Assembly (NCBI GenBank): GCA_964540005.1 | Contig: CAZILN010000351.1 | Span: 1-12,320, forward strand | Origin: CAZILN01 sp964540005 | Lineage (GTDB): Bacteria > Bacteroidota > Bacteroidia > Bacteroidales > SM23-62 | Direction: 5' to 3' | DNA: 12,320 bases | Shown: in pieces, positions 1-8,046 of the stretch | How the letters are laid out: every line of letters begins with the position of its first letter | How positions within the stretch are numbered: position 1 is the stretch's first letter | Notes under the pieces: generated by a model | Told to the model about the DNA's origin: nothing | Database searches by the model: none | Seen by the model: only the letters and a program-made list of their open reading frames with translations | Made by a program: the position numbers and the translations under genes

Positions 1-29
1 GATTTCAGGATATATTGAAACCGATCGGG

Positions 30-2042
30 TCAATACCTTAATCCGATCTGGTCGAGTCCGGACCGGATCTCGGGACAGGACATAAACAGGTCCCATAACA
101 AGCCGGTGCGGTAATTCTCTATCATTGCCACTATGGGGCCCTGGTCGATGGCGAGATAGGAATCGGCCCACCATCCTTCTGTTACATTGAAGGCGTCATA
201 GAAACCATATTCTCCCCAGAGCCTGTCTCCCAGGATGTAATAAAAATGACGGATGGCATCCATGGAATATTCAGGGGTATAAGGAAGGGAGGATATGGCG
301 GCAGTAGGTGTGATGACCCCCAGGTCATTGGTAGGTGAATGGGCGCTGTATCCTGTATGATTATCGCTGGCCGTCAGGCCCCAGCAATCCGCACTGTACC
401 CGATATAATCTGCAGGGTTATCAATGCAATAGGCCCTGTTGATCAGGCTGTGACTGACGTTCTGTTCCCAGTGGGTAACATAGGAGTCTTCCAGCTTTCT
501 TGGATCGAGTCCGAGGTAGGAGTAATGAGTGAAAAAAAGCGGTCCTCCATATGGACTGCCAAGCGGCAGGTTAATGCCGTAATAATCATTCCCGTTTACG
601 ATGCTGCCGTTTCTCATATATCCGGAATAGTACAGTTCCGGATCTATGGCATGGGTAGGTGAGGAGGCAGCAAGGATATATACAATCAGGGTTTCGTTAA
701 TGCCCTGTATTCTCAGGTTCATGTCCCAGTTATAGTTCGGCGACCAGTGCCAGTACAACACCTCTTCCCCCCTGGTATACCAGTCCCATTCGACACCCTG
801 CCAGAGGAGGTTGATCCTGTCTCTAAGGTCCTTTTCAGCCGCTACCGTTGAATCGAGGTACTGCCGGAAAGTAAGGAGTCCCTGGACCATAAAAGCCGTT
901 TCAACCAGGTCCCCGCCGTCGTCCTTAAGGCTGAAAGGATGTACCTCCCCTGTGGAGCCATACAGCCAGTGTGGCCAGGCACCATAAAAACGGTCAGAGG
1001 TCTCAAGGAAAGCAACTATTTTTTCCATCTGGCCGAGGCCCTGGTCCCTGCTTATGAAGCCCCTTTCCATGCCGACGATAAGCGCCATGACACCGAATCC
1101 TCCCCCTCCGCTGGTCACTATGTCGCCCGAGGTATTTCTTTCCCGTGCCAGCCCGCAATCGGGGTGGGCAAAGTCATAGAAATATTTGAAGGTTTGTTCC
1201 TGGATTAGTTCCAGTAATTCATCGTCAGTGATCAACAGGAATTTCGGTGTTGAATCAAGCCTGGTATAAAAATGATTCGAGAAACCCGAAAAGGCCGATC
1301 CGTTATTTGCTTTCAGGCTGCTTGATATGGTAAAAAAATACCTCCTGTAATCATCCAGGGGATCATAAGTTGAAACACTTAATGTTCTGTTGTCCGCTGA
1401 AAGCTTAAGATCCAGGACCGGATTGCCTGAGAGGACAATAAAGGATTTATAATTATCAGGATCCAGGGAATCTGAGAATTCAACTTCAACTGTAAGCTGC
1501 TGGTAATCGACATCGCGTAAGGGCTCTGACTGTGAAAAATCCCTGTCATTGATTGTAATATTAAGGATCTGCATATATCCCTGTACGGTCCGGAAATAGT
1601 ATTCCACACCGGGAAAAGATTCACCGTTTATTCCTTTCAGTCCGGATAAAAGGCCAAGTGTATAATCTGTTAGATGCTCAAGAGGATTAGCCGGGGTGAT
1701 GATTATGGTCATGAGATCCGCTTCATAGCTGATATTTATTGTACCCGGACCGCCCTGTTCTGTCATCAGGACAATATTATTGCTTACCGTAGATGTATCC
1801 AGTATATTGTTGAACCTGATGTAAATGCTCTCATCAACCGGGATGTCCTTCAGGGTATCTCCCGGTATGAGGGTAATAGTCCCTGCCTTCACCGATACCA
1901 GCTGCAGGAGTACTCCATCACCATTTTCCGGCTCGTTCCGCTCGCAGGAACCCAGGAAAAGAGTGAACCCCAGGGAAAGAATCATACCTTGAGAAAGAAG
2001 GAAACCCCGGACGAGGGAAATATGAAGCAGATTTTTACTCAT
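30..2042 (-). CDS. GH144-like (PF10091 'Glycoamylase') lipoprotein glycoside hydrolase with two N-terminal Ig-like domains
   Basis: Predicted secreted glycan hydrolase of 670 residues. The N-terminus is a lipoprotein signal ending in the lipobox LFLGSC (Cys33). The residues after it (ERNEPENGDG) are acidic, which suggests surface export. Residues about 45-152 are an SbsA/Big_5-type Ig-like domain and about 158-262 look like a second one. The catalytic (alpha/alpha)6-type domain spans about 272-665. It carries QEQTFKYFYDF, GGGGFGVMALIVGMERGFISR, KDDGGDLVETAFMVQGLL (373-390), QGINETLIVYILAASSPTH (446-464, candidate catalytic Glu450), NRAYCIDNP, YGFYDAFN and AIDQGPIVAMIENYRTG (Asp633). Family knowledge: characterised GH144 members are beta-1,2-glucanases, so that is the best substrate guess; the automatic label 'glucoamylase' does not imply starch. 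It is the last gene of the cluster and follows a strong terminator, so it may have its own promoter or depend on read-through. It ends in TGA, and the last 29 bases of the window hold nothing recognisable. Family call firm, substrate inferred. Confidence 0.93.
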   Translation of the reverse strand: MSKNLLHISLVRGFLLSQGMILSLGFTLFLGSCERNEPENGDGVLLQLVSVKAGTITLIPGDTLKDIPVDESIYIRFNNILDTSTVSNNIVLMTEQGGPGTINISYEADLMTIIITPANPLEHLTDYTLGLLSGLKGINGESFPGVEYYFRTVQGYMQILNITINDRDFSQSEPLRDVDYQQLTVEVEFSDSLDPDNYKSFIVLSGNPVLDLKLSADNRTLSVSTYDPLDDYRRYFFTISSSLKANNGSAFSGFSNHFYTRLDSTPKFLLITDDELLELIQEQTFKYFYDFAHPDCGLARERNTSGDIVTSGGGGFGVMALIVGMERGFISRDQGLGQMEKIVAFLETSDRFYGAWPHWLYGSTGEVHPFSLKDDGGDLVETAFMVQGLLTFRQYLDSTVAAEKDLRDRINLLWQGVEWDWYTRGEEVLYWHWSPNYNWDMNLRIQGINETLIVYILAASSPTHAIDPELYYSGYMRNGSIVNGNDYYGINLPLGSPYGGPLFFTHYSYLGLDPRKLEDSYVTHWEQNVSHSLINRAYCIDNPADYIGYSADCWGLTASDNHTGYSAHSPTNDLGVITPTAAISSLPYTPEYSMDAIRHFYYILGDRLWGEYGFYDAFNVTEGWWADSYLAIDQGPIVAMIENYRTGLLWDLFMSCPEIRSGLDQIGLRY

Positions 2043-2080
2043 TTAGCATGAAAATAGTATCATGGACGTTTCACTAATAT

Positions 2081-2116
2081 AGAAAAAAGAGAGGATTTCC
2101 CCGCGGGGAAATCCTC
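2081..2116 (-). terminator. Rho-independent terminator after the LamG gene
   Basis: Positions 2091-2116 form a perfect 26-base palindrome. It folds as an 11-bp stem (arms GAGGATTTCCC and GGGAAATCCTC) with a CGCG loop. Reading on the minus strand it is followed at once by TCTTTTTTCT (2090-2081), a typical U-tract. On the plus strand no T-run follows, so it works in one direction. It sits 23 bp past the stop codon of the Ig-LamG gene and 38 bp before the start codon of the next hydrolase, so it splits the cluster into two expression levels or two transcripts. Confidence 0.9.
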
Positions 2117-2139
2117 CTGAAAATTAACTAACCAGCTCC

Positions 2140-3414
2140 CTACTTACCACTTTCTGATGTGTACATATTGTATACTTCACCCCCCGAAAGGGCCGTGTGG
2201 AATATCCTTACATCATCCAGCAGGCCTTTGAAATGATTGGCCGTGGGCAGATCATAGTTACCCCAGGTTTCTGTTCCATATAACGTACCTCCCCGTGATT
2301 GAATAAAACCGAATGCCAGTTCATTGACCACGTCCGGGGTACTTCCGCCATATTTCAGCCCGACCACTCCATACTCGGCTTCTCCTACGGGCCAGAGGTC
2401 AAAGTTAATACTCTTCATTTTCTCACCGTTATAATACAGGATTGCTCTCCTGTCTTCCGAATCAAAAGTATAGGCAACATGCAGCCAGGTGTCCTTCAGC
2501 ATGGACTGCATTTGTGTGGCATTCACGCTTTTGGCGAAATCCCAGGCCGCGTGACCTCCGGTTGAATTATCCGTGGCAAGGGAAGGGAACCACATGTCTT
2601 CCGCAGTTGTTGCCCCGTCTGCCACTTCGTACTGTATGGCGAACTTGGCACCGTCATACCCCCCATAAATCTCATACTGAATGCCGTAATGCGCACCCAG
2701 TCCCAGCACAAAATGCCCGGTCGGATTACCGGTTTCATTCAAATGGTCTGAATTGGTTTTTACCCAGAAACTAATGGTAAAGTCAGCAGTGTTGATCAGC
2801 TGGTCGCCGTTCGGGATCTCGATGATGCTGGTGTTCCCGTCGAAACTGGCAGCCATCCCGGCTGCCTCGTTGCGTGATGATTCATAAGTAATTGCCACCA
2901 CTCCTGTAACCAGTGGATCGTATGATCCTATCACGTCATCAGGTGAATTCTCGAAGGTCCAGTGGGCAATGACACCGGCCGGCACAAAGGTCCCGTCAGT
3001 AGTGAAGGTCCTGATAAATGAGGTCAGTGCCTTACCGTCGGTTGACAGTATACTATCGTTGAAGCTCAGCTCGTAAAGTGTCCCGCTTCCCAGGGTCTCA
3101 TCGGGAGTAATAGTAATAGTGGCACCTGATACGGCAATTGTAATGGCAACGTCTGCATCGTCATAGTCCCTGGTCATAGTGATGTTGCCGGTAGTGGCCG
3201 TACTTGCATCCACATCAGCTGTGAAGGTGGCTACAATGGTCGGATCGGTCGAAACATCCGTAGGAGGGTAGATCCCATTCAGATCATTGTCACCGGCCAT
3301 AAGGCTGACGAGTTCCATATCGACAGGATCCTCATCTTTATCGCAGCCGGTAAACACGACAGCAAATGCCAGCGAAAGTAAAAGTACATTTAATAGAACA
3401 AGTTGTTTTTTCAT
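2140..3414 (-). CDS. Ig-like plus LamG-domain lipoprotein, probable surface glycan-binding protein (SusE/F position)
   Basis: A 424-residue predicted lipoprotein. Its signal peptide ends at VVFTGC (Cys24), followed by DKDEDPVD, an acidic stretch typical of surface-exposed Bacteroidota lipoproteins. Residues about 34-138 form a Big_5/SbsA-like Ig domain (LVSLMAG start, ITITPDETL, FIRTFTTDG end). Residues about 148-419 form a concanavalin-like LamG_3 fold, with AHWTFENSPDD, AASFDGNTSIIEIPN, FTISFWVKT, WLHVAYTFDSEDRRAILYYNG and KGLLDDVRIFHTALS. LamG domains of this type bind carbohydrate; some relatives are hydrolases, but I see no catalytic signature. The gene starts 32 bp after the SusD-like stop and ends in a terminator, so it closes the main transcript. 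Its place after SusD matches that of SusE/SusF-type glycan-binding proteins, although its sequence is not SusE/F. Its Ig domain resembles that of the neighbouring 670-residue hydrolase. Fold call strong, binding role inferred. Confidence 0.9.
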   Translation of the reverse strand: MKKQLVLLNVLLLSLAFAVVFTGCDKDEDPVDMELVSLMAGDNDLNGIYPPTDVSTDPTIVATFTADVDASTATTGNITMTRDYDDADVAITIAVSGATITITPDETLGSGTLYELSFNDSILSTDGKALTSFIRTFTTDGTFVPAGVIAHWTFENSPDDVIGSYDPLVTGVVAITYESSRNEAAGMAASFDGNTSIIEIPNGDQLINTADFTISFWVKTNSDHLNETGNPTGHFVLGLGAHYGIQYEIYGGYDGAKFAIQYEVADGATTAEDMWFPSLATDNSTGGHAAWDFAKSVNATQMQSMLKDTWLHVAYTFDSEDRRAILYYNGEKMKSINFDLWPVGEAEYGVVGLKYGGSTPDVVNELAFGFIQSRGGTLYGTETWGNYDLPTANHFKGLLDDVRIFHTALSGGEVYNMYTSESGK

Positions 3415-3446
3415 AATAAAAAGAATTAATAGTTAAACATTAAAAA

Positions 3447-4946
3447 TTATTGCCAATTTAAATTTTGTTCAAGTGTTCCCTGTGAGAGGTCAATTTCATT
3501 CTGAGGGATGGGCAGCAGTTCATGCTTGCCTGCTTCGAATCCCAGGGGACCAAAAATTTCCGGTCCTTTACCCATTCTTACCACATCCCAGTACCTGTGG
3601 CCTTCGAGGGCCAGTTCATGCCTTCTTTCTTCAAGGATGATATCCCGCAGGAGGTTCTTGTTTGTTTCGGTGATGTCAGGAAGAATGGTATTATTACCCT
3701 GCCGTGCCCGTTCCCTGACCATATTCAGGTAATCAAGGGCCTCGGAGGGCTTGTCATTTTCATTGAGTGCCTCGGCGGCCATTAGCAGCACATCTGCATA
3801 GCGGATCAGCCTGCGGTTGTGTCCCCACTGCGTAATCGTCGTGGTTCCGGGTATCCAGACCTTCTGGTTATAGCATTCGATTTCAATTACGTTCCCCAGG
3901 TCGTCTTTTGTTTCATCGGGGGTGGTTCCGTCTCCCCTGATCTCGACACCATCCAGTACCTCTCCCAGGTAAATGACGGTGGCATCCAGCCTGGGATCAT
4001 TTGCCTCAAAGGAATTCTGCAGATCCAGGGAAGGCCTGTTGAAGCCCCATCCCCGGTTCGGGGTACCCCTGACTCCCTGGGTATTGGCGTATTGGCTACC
4101 GGCACTTTCTCCTCCTTCAACTTCCATAGCACCGATCTCGAATACCGATTCTATCCCATGCTCCCCGTTCCGGTTGTTGGCGTCCTCGAACAGGGGCTCC
4201 AGTCCATACTGTCCATCAGCTGAAGATATCACCTCAAGGGCATAGCTTTCCGCATTCTGGAAATCCTGCTGAAACAAATACACCTTTGCCAGCAGAGCCT
4301 TTGCAGCTCCCCTGGTGGCCCTGCCCAGGTCTTCTGAAGCCAGGGTGCTTTTTTCCTGTAAATAGTCTGCAGCGAATATGAGATCCTCTTCAATCAGATC
4401 ATATACTTCATCCGGGGAGGCTTTTACCATGTTTTTCTCAGGGGTGGTTGTGGTTACCAGGGGGACGCCGCCCCATGCCCTGACCAGGTCAAAATACATG
4501 AGTCCCCTTACGAACCGGGCTTCTGCTATGTATGTATTCTGAAGATCAGCATCCATTTCAATACCGGGCACTTTTTCAATGACTACATTGCATCTTTTTA
4601 TTCCCTGGTACAGGGTGCTCCACCAGCGGTCAAGTCCATCCTGTGTAACCGTATGTTCAAAGCTGTCATAAGGACCTATGGTTGGCAGCTGGTCGTTCGG
4701 ATTACTGCCTTTGTGGGTGTCATCGGACATAATATCCAGTATGGGGTATCCTCCAGAGTGATAATGCCATTGCCTGAGAGTGGAATAGCAGGCATTCACA
4801 GCCAGCAGTGCATCAGCTTTGGTAGTAGGGAAGGCTTCCTGTGTCAGTTGTCCCTGTGGGCTGATCTCGAGGAACTCCTCGCATCCGGTAATTACTATCA
4901 GTGATAACAGTGATAAAACCAGGTATATTATTATGTTTCTTTTCAT
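3447..4946 (-). CDS. SusD/RagB-family nutrient uptake outer-membrane lipoprotein
   Basis: A 499-residue SusD-like protein that caps the SusC-type channel and captures oligosaccharide at the cell surface. The signal peptide ends in the lipobox VITGC (Cys22) and is followed by EEFLEISPQGQ, the usual SusD mature N-terminus with acidic residues. The N-terminal SusD-like domain shows DALLAVNACYSTLR, RCNVVIEKVPGI and EARFVRGLMYFDLVRAWGGVPLV, which are TPR-like helices. The C-terminal RagB/SusD domain shows LIRYADVLLMAAEALNEND, ALDYLNMVRERARQ, RDIILEERRHELALEGHRYW and ELLPIPQNEIDLSQGTLEQN. Length is normal for the family. The start codon lies only 4 bp after the SusC-like stop, so the two are co-transcribed and probably translationally coupled. 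The ligand cannot be read from sequence; it is presumably the glycan cut by the flanking hydrolases. Confidence 0.97.
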   Translation of the reverse strand: MKRNIIIYLVLSLLSLIVITGCEEFLEISPQGQLTQEAFPTTKADALLAVNACYSTLRQWHYHSGGYPILDIMSDDTHKGSNPNDQLPTIGPYDSFEHTVTQDGLDRWWSTLYQGIKRCNVVIEKVPGIEMDADLQNTYIAEARFVRGLMYFDLVRAWGGVPLVTTTTPEKNMVKASPDEVYDLIEEDLIFAADYLQEKSTLASEDLGRATRGAAKALLAKVYLFQQDFQNAESYALEVISSADGQYGLEPLFEDANNRNGEHGIESVFEIGAMEVEGGESAGSQYANTQGVRGTPNRGWGFNRPSLDLQNSFEANDPRLDATVIYLGEVLDGVEIRGDGTTPDETKDDLGNVIEIECYNQKVWIPGTTTITQWGHNRRLIRYADVLLMAAEALNENDKPSEALDYLNMVRERARQGNNTILPDITETNKNLLRDIILEERRHELALEGHRYWDVVRMGKGPEIFGPLGFEAGKHELLPIPQNEIDLSQGTLEQNLNWQ

Positions 4947-4950
4947 GGCT

Positions 4951-7900
4951 TTAAAATGTAAGGTTTACACCGATTGAATAAATTGCAGTGACGGGATAGA
5001 TACCATTGTCTATACCATTTGACAGGACATCCCCGCTTCCGATCTCCGGGGTATAACCGGTGAATTTTGTAAGCGTGTACAGGTTGGTGCCCTTAATGTA
5101 CACCCTGAACTGCTGTATGAAGATCTTTTGTGTGAACGAAGCCGGGAGTGTATATCCCAGGGAGACATTCCGCAGCCGCAGGAATGAGCCACTCTGGATG
5201 AAGCGGTCGGACGGCCTGTAATTATATCCCCCGAAGGAAGGCCGTGGTTCGGAGGTGCTGGTACCCGGTGCGGTCCACCGCTCCATTACGTGCTGTTCGA
5301 AATTATATGGATCGGGCCGGACAACCTCCTTCCCGTTGAATATCTTATTGCCCGTCTGTCCCTGGAAATCAACCGCGAGATCAATTCCCTTATACTCCAC
5401 CTGTCCAAAAAATCCGAAGATGAACCTGGGTATGGGCGATCCGATATAGGTCCTGTCCTGTCCATTGATCCTGTCGTCCTCACTATCATCCACAAAACGA
5501 AGGTCGCCGGCTTCTGCCTGGGAATCATGGGGGTAGGCATCCAGTTCTGTCTGGTCCTGGAACAGGCCATCCGTTTCATAACCATAAAAAGCCCCGATAG
5601 GCAGGCCCACCCGGCTGAGGGTCACAGCCTGCCCGTTGGCCAGGTAACCCCCTATCAGCGTGGAGTCAATCCCGCTGCCGCCAATATCAAGTACCTCATT
5701 ATACACAGTAGAGCCTACTACCCCTGCATTGTAGCTCAGATCACCGGCTGTCTCCCTCCAGTTAAGCATGAATTCGAATCCCCGGTTCAGAACGGATGCC
5801 GCATTGTAGCGTACCCTTTCTCCCAGCCCGTTGCCAATATGTCCGGGTGTGGACAATTCTACAAGTATATCATCGGTTATCCGGTTATAGAAATCAAATT
5901 CACCGGTGAGCCGGTTATTCATAACCCCGATCTCCAGACCTACGTCAGTCTGTGTGGTATTTTCCCATTTAAGCTCAGGATTACCGCTTTTCCCGTAAGA
6001 AGCAGCAGGATATGAATTATCAGGTGATCCAAAGGTGGCTATTATGTCTGACTGTACCCTGGCATAGCGGTCAAAATAGCTTATTTTATCATTTCCAATG
6101 ATGCCCCAGCTTCCCCGCAGTTTCATGGTAGTAATGAAAGGGATGTTCATAATAAATTCTTCCCTTCCAAGGTTCCATCCCAGTGCAAAGGCAGGGAAAT
6201 TCGAGAACCTGTTTTCCTTGCTGAATTTGGATGAACCATCCCTGCGGAACGTTGCTGTAACTATATACTTGCCATCATAGCTGTAATTAGTCCTGAACAG
6301 GTAGGAAAGCATGGAATAATACTGGTCGGGATTAACACCGTTATAGATGCTCTGAAGGGTGTTTACATTATTGGCCTCGTCAATGATATAGGCCGGTGTG
6401 ATGTACCAGAAATCCTCTCCATCCCTTATCAGGTTTTCTCCCCGCATACTGAACTCCTGCGACGATGTTTTCTGAAGGGTATAACCGCCCAGAACATTCA
6501 GGCCGTGTTTGCCGATCTGCCTGTCAAAGGTCAGGGTGTTTTCCCATAGCCAGCTCAGGTTTTCCGTATTCCCCTTGTAAATGTCACTCAGGACATTTTG
6601 TTGCTGTGAGGCGGTTCCATCCGGATTATAGACCGTGTAGGCAGGGGTGAATGATTCTGCCCTGTTATAGGATGCATCGACTCCGAAACTGGATTTGAAC
6701 AGGAAGGATTCAAGGAAGGTGACCGTGCTGTATAAATTCCCGACCCCCCTGACTCCTTTTCTGTAATTGTTTGAATATTCAAGGGCGGCCAGCGGGTTGC
6801 CCACATTGTGCACTACCCCGAAGGATCCGTCAGCATAATAGGGTTCCAACAGGGGCTGCGCCCTGTACACCGAAAATGTAACACCGGGCTCATTCTGCTG
6901 CCTGTAGGGAGCAAGGGTGATGTTATTACCAAGTTCTATTTTATCCGATAACTTGTAGGTGTTGTTCAGTTTCAGGCTGATCCTGTCGTAACTTGATTTA
7001 TCAATAATCCCGTCCTGGGACAGTACTCCAACTCCCAGGTAAAACCGGGTCAGATCCGTGGAGCCTGTCATGGAGAACTGGTGATTCTGTATGGGACCGG
7101 TCCCGAACACCAGGTCCTGCCAGTCGGTATTGGGAACAGCATCCACGTTGTTATAGGAGCCAGGTTTGATTTCATTCGAGATAATGGCAAATTCCCTGCC
7201 GTCCAGCAGATCGATTTTTTTAGCCAGTTTCTGCAATCCGAATTCACTGGAGAAGCTGAACAAAGGTTTGCCCAGTCCGGATTCCCCCCTTTTCGTACTT
7301 ACAATGATGACCCCGTTGGCCCCCCGTGAACCATAGATGGCTGTGGCCGAAGCATCTTTCAGGACCTCCATGGAGGATATGTCTGAGGAGTTCAGGAAAG
7401 AAATGTCATCTAGTATGACACCATCCACCACATAAATGGGGGAAGAATTATTGAAGGTCCCCACCCCCCTGATCCTGACAGATGTACCGGCTCCGGGAGC
7501 CCCGGATAAACTCGTCACATGCACTCCCGCCACTTTTCCCTGCAGTCCCTGCTCGGGATTCACAGAAGTAATTTTTATCAGGTCCTCAGCCTTGACCGAA
7601 CTCACGGATCCTGTCAGGTCGCTTTTACGGACTGTTCCGTATCCTATCACGACTATCTCATCCAGACCGATGGCCTGCAATTCAAGAACGATATCGATAA
7701 CCATACGTTCTCTAACCGGAACTTTCTGTTCCAGGTATCCAATGTAGGAAAATACCAGGGTATCGTCTTCCGGACTGACAGTGATCCTGTAATGGCCGTC
7801 AAGATCACTAACCGCGCCCCTTGTTGTACCGCTGACAACCACGCTGGCTCCGGGCAGGGACTCGCCTGTATCCCCGGCCCTGATGGTTCCGCTTATTTCC

Positions 7901-7992
7901 CTTTGTTGTGAAAATGCCGGCCGGATAGCGAGGCCGGTAATCAGCATCAGGATTGCCAGCTTCCTGGTTAAGTGTATTGTGTTTTTATGCAT
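4951..7992 (-). CDS. SusC/RagA-family TonB-dependent outer-membrane transporter
   Basis: A 1013-residue TonB-linked outer-membrane transporter, of normal length for SusC proteins. It has a cleavable signal peptide (about 1-28, cut near AFS|Q) and a CarboxypepD_reg-like domain (about 31-105: ISGTIRAGDTGESLPGASVV, DGHYRITV). Next comes the TonB-box region LDEIVVIGYGTVRKSDLTG (110-128), then the plug (about 122-236: VRIRGVGTFNNSSPIYVVDG, MEVLKDASATAIYGSRGANG). The rest is a 22-strand-type barrel that ends in an aromatic residue (GVNLTF). It imports the oligosaccharides held by the SusD-like partner, using energy from TonB-ExbBD encoded elsewhere. It follows the upstream hydrolase gene by 54 bp and precedes the SusD-like gene by 4 bp. 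There is no N-terminal STN domain, so sigma/anti-sigma signalling is unlikely. This agrees with regulation by the neighbouring SusR-like protein. No frameshift or unusual segment was seen. Confidence 0.97.
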   Translation of the reverse strand: MHKNTIHLTRKLAILMLITGLAIRPAFSQQREISGTIRAGDTGESLPGASVVVSGTTRGAVSDLDGHYRITVSPEDDTLVFSYIGYLEQKVPVRERMVIDIVLELQAIGLDEIVVIGYGTVRKSDLTGSVSSVKAEDLIKITSVNPEQGLQGKVAGVHVTSLSGAPGAGTSVRIRGVGTFNNSSPIYVVDGVILDDISFLNSSDISSMEVLKDASATAIYGSRGANGVIIVSTKRGESGLGKPLFSFSSEFGLQKLAKKIDLLDGREFAIISNEIKPGSYNNVDAVPNTDWQDLVFGTGPIQNHQFSMTGSTDLTRFYLGVGVLSQDGIIDKSSYDRISLKLNNTYKLSDKIELGNNITLAPYRQQNEPGVTFSVYRAQPLLEPYYADGSFGVVHNVGNPLAALEYSNNYRKGVRGVGNLYSTVTFLESFLFKSSFGVDASYNRAESFTPAYTVYNPDGTASQQQNVLSDIYKGNTENLSWLWENTLTFDRQIGKHGLNVLGGYTLQKTSSQEFSMRGENLIRDGEDFWYITPAYIIDEANNVNTLQSIYNGVNPDQYYSMLSYLFRTNYSYDGKYIVTATFRRDGSSKFSKENRFSNFPAFALGWNLGREEFIMNIPFITTMKLRGSWGIIGNDKISYFDRYARVQSDIIATFGSPDNSYPAASYGKSGNPELKWENTTQTDVGLEIGVMNNRLTGEFDFYNRITDDILVELSTPGHIGNGLGERVRYNAASVLNRGFEFMLNWRETAGDLSYNAGVVGSTVYNEVLDIGGSGIDSTLIGGYLANGQAVTLSRVGLPIGAFYGYETDGLFQDQTELDAYPHDSQAEAGDLRFVDDSEDDRINGQDRTYIGSPIPRFIFGFFGQVEYKGIDLAVDFQGQTGNKIFNGKEVVRPDPYNFEQHVMERWTAPGTSTSEPRPSFGGYNYRPSDRFIQSGSFLRLRNVSLGYTLPASFTQKIFIQQFRVYIKGTNLYTLTKFTGYTPEIGSGDVLSNGIDNGIYPVTAIYSIGVNLTF

Positions 7993-8002
7993 GAATTTTA
8001 TG

Positions 8003-8036
8003 CTATAATTATTGACTCGTTCTTTATATATTATAG
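8003..8036 (-). repeat. AT-rich inverted repeat in the leader of the SusC-like gene
   Basis: Arms CTATAAT (8003-8009) and ATTATAG (8030-8036) are perfect inverted repeats separated by 20 bases. They lie in the 54-bp gap between the hydrolase stop and the SusC-like start. The arms are short and almost all A/T, so any stem would be weak. It could be a leader structure, an operator half-site pair or chance. There is no T-run after it, so it does not look like a terminator. Confidence 0.3.
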
Positions 8037-8046
8037 ATGCGTTCTG

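Noticed and set aside
34..41. Fourth TTAAGGTA copy as an operator
   Set aside because: It lies in the last codons of the final gene (Leu-Arg-Tyr-stop), far from any start within the window, so it is best explained as coding sequence.
30..2042. Starch-type glucoamylase (GH15)
   Set aside because: Motifs match the PF10091/GH144-like fold. The name 'glucoamylase' for this Pfam does not reflect measured starch activity.
5290..6015. 241-codon open frame on the plus strand
   Set aside because: It lies wholly antisense to the SusC-like gene, its translation resembles no family I know, and the sense gene is unambiguous. It is a by-product of codon use.
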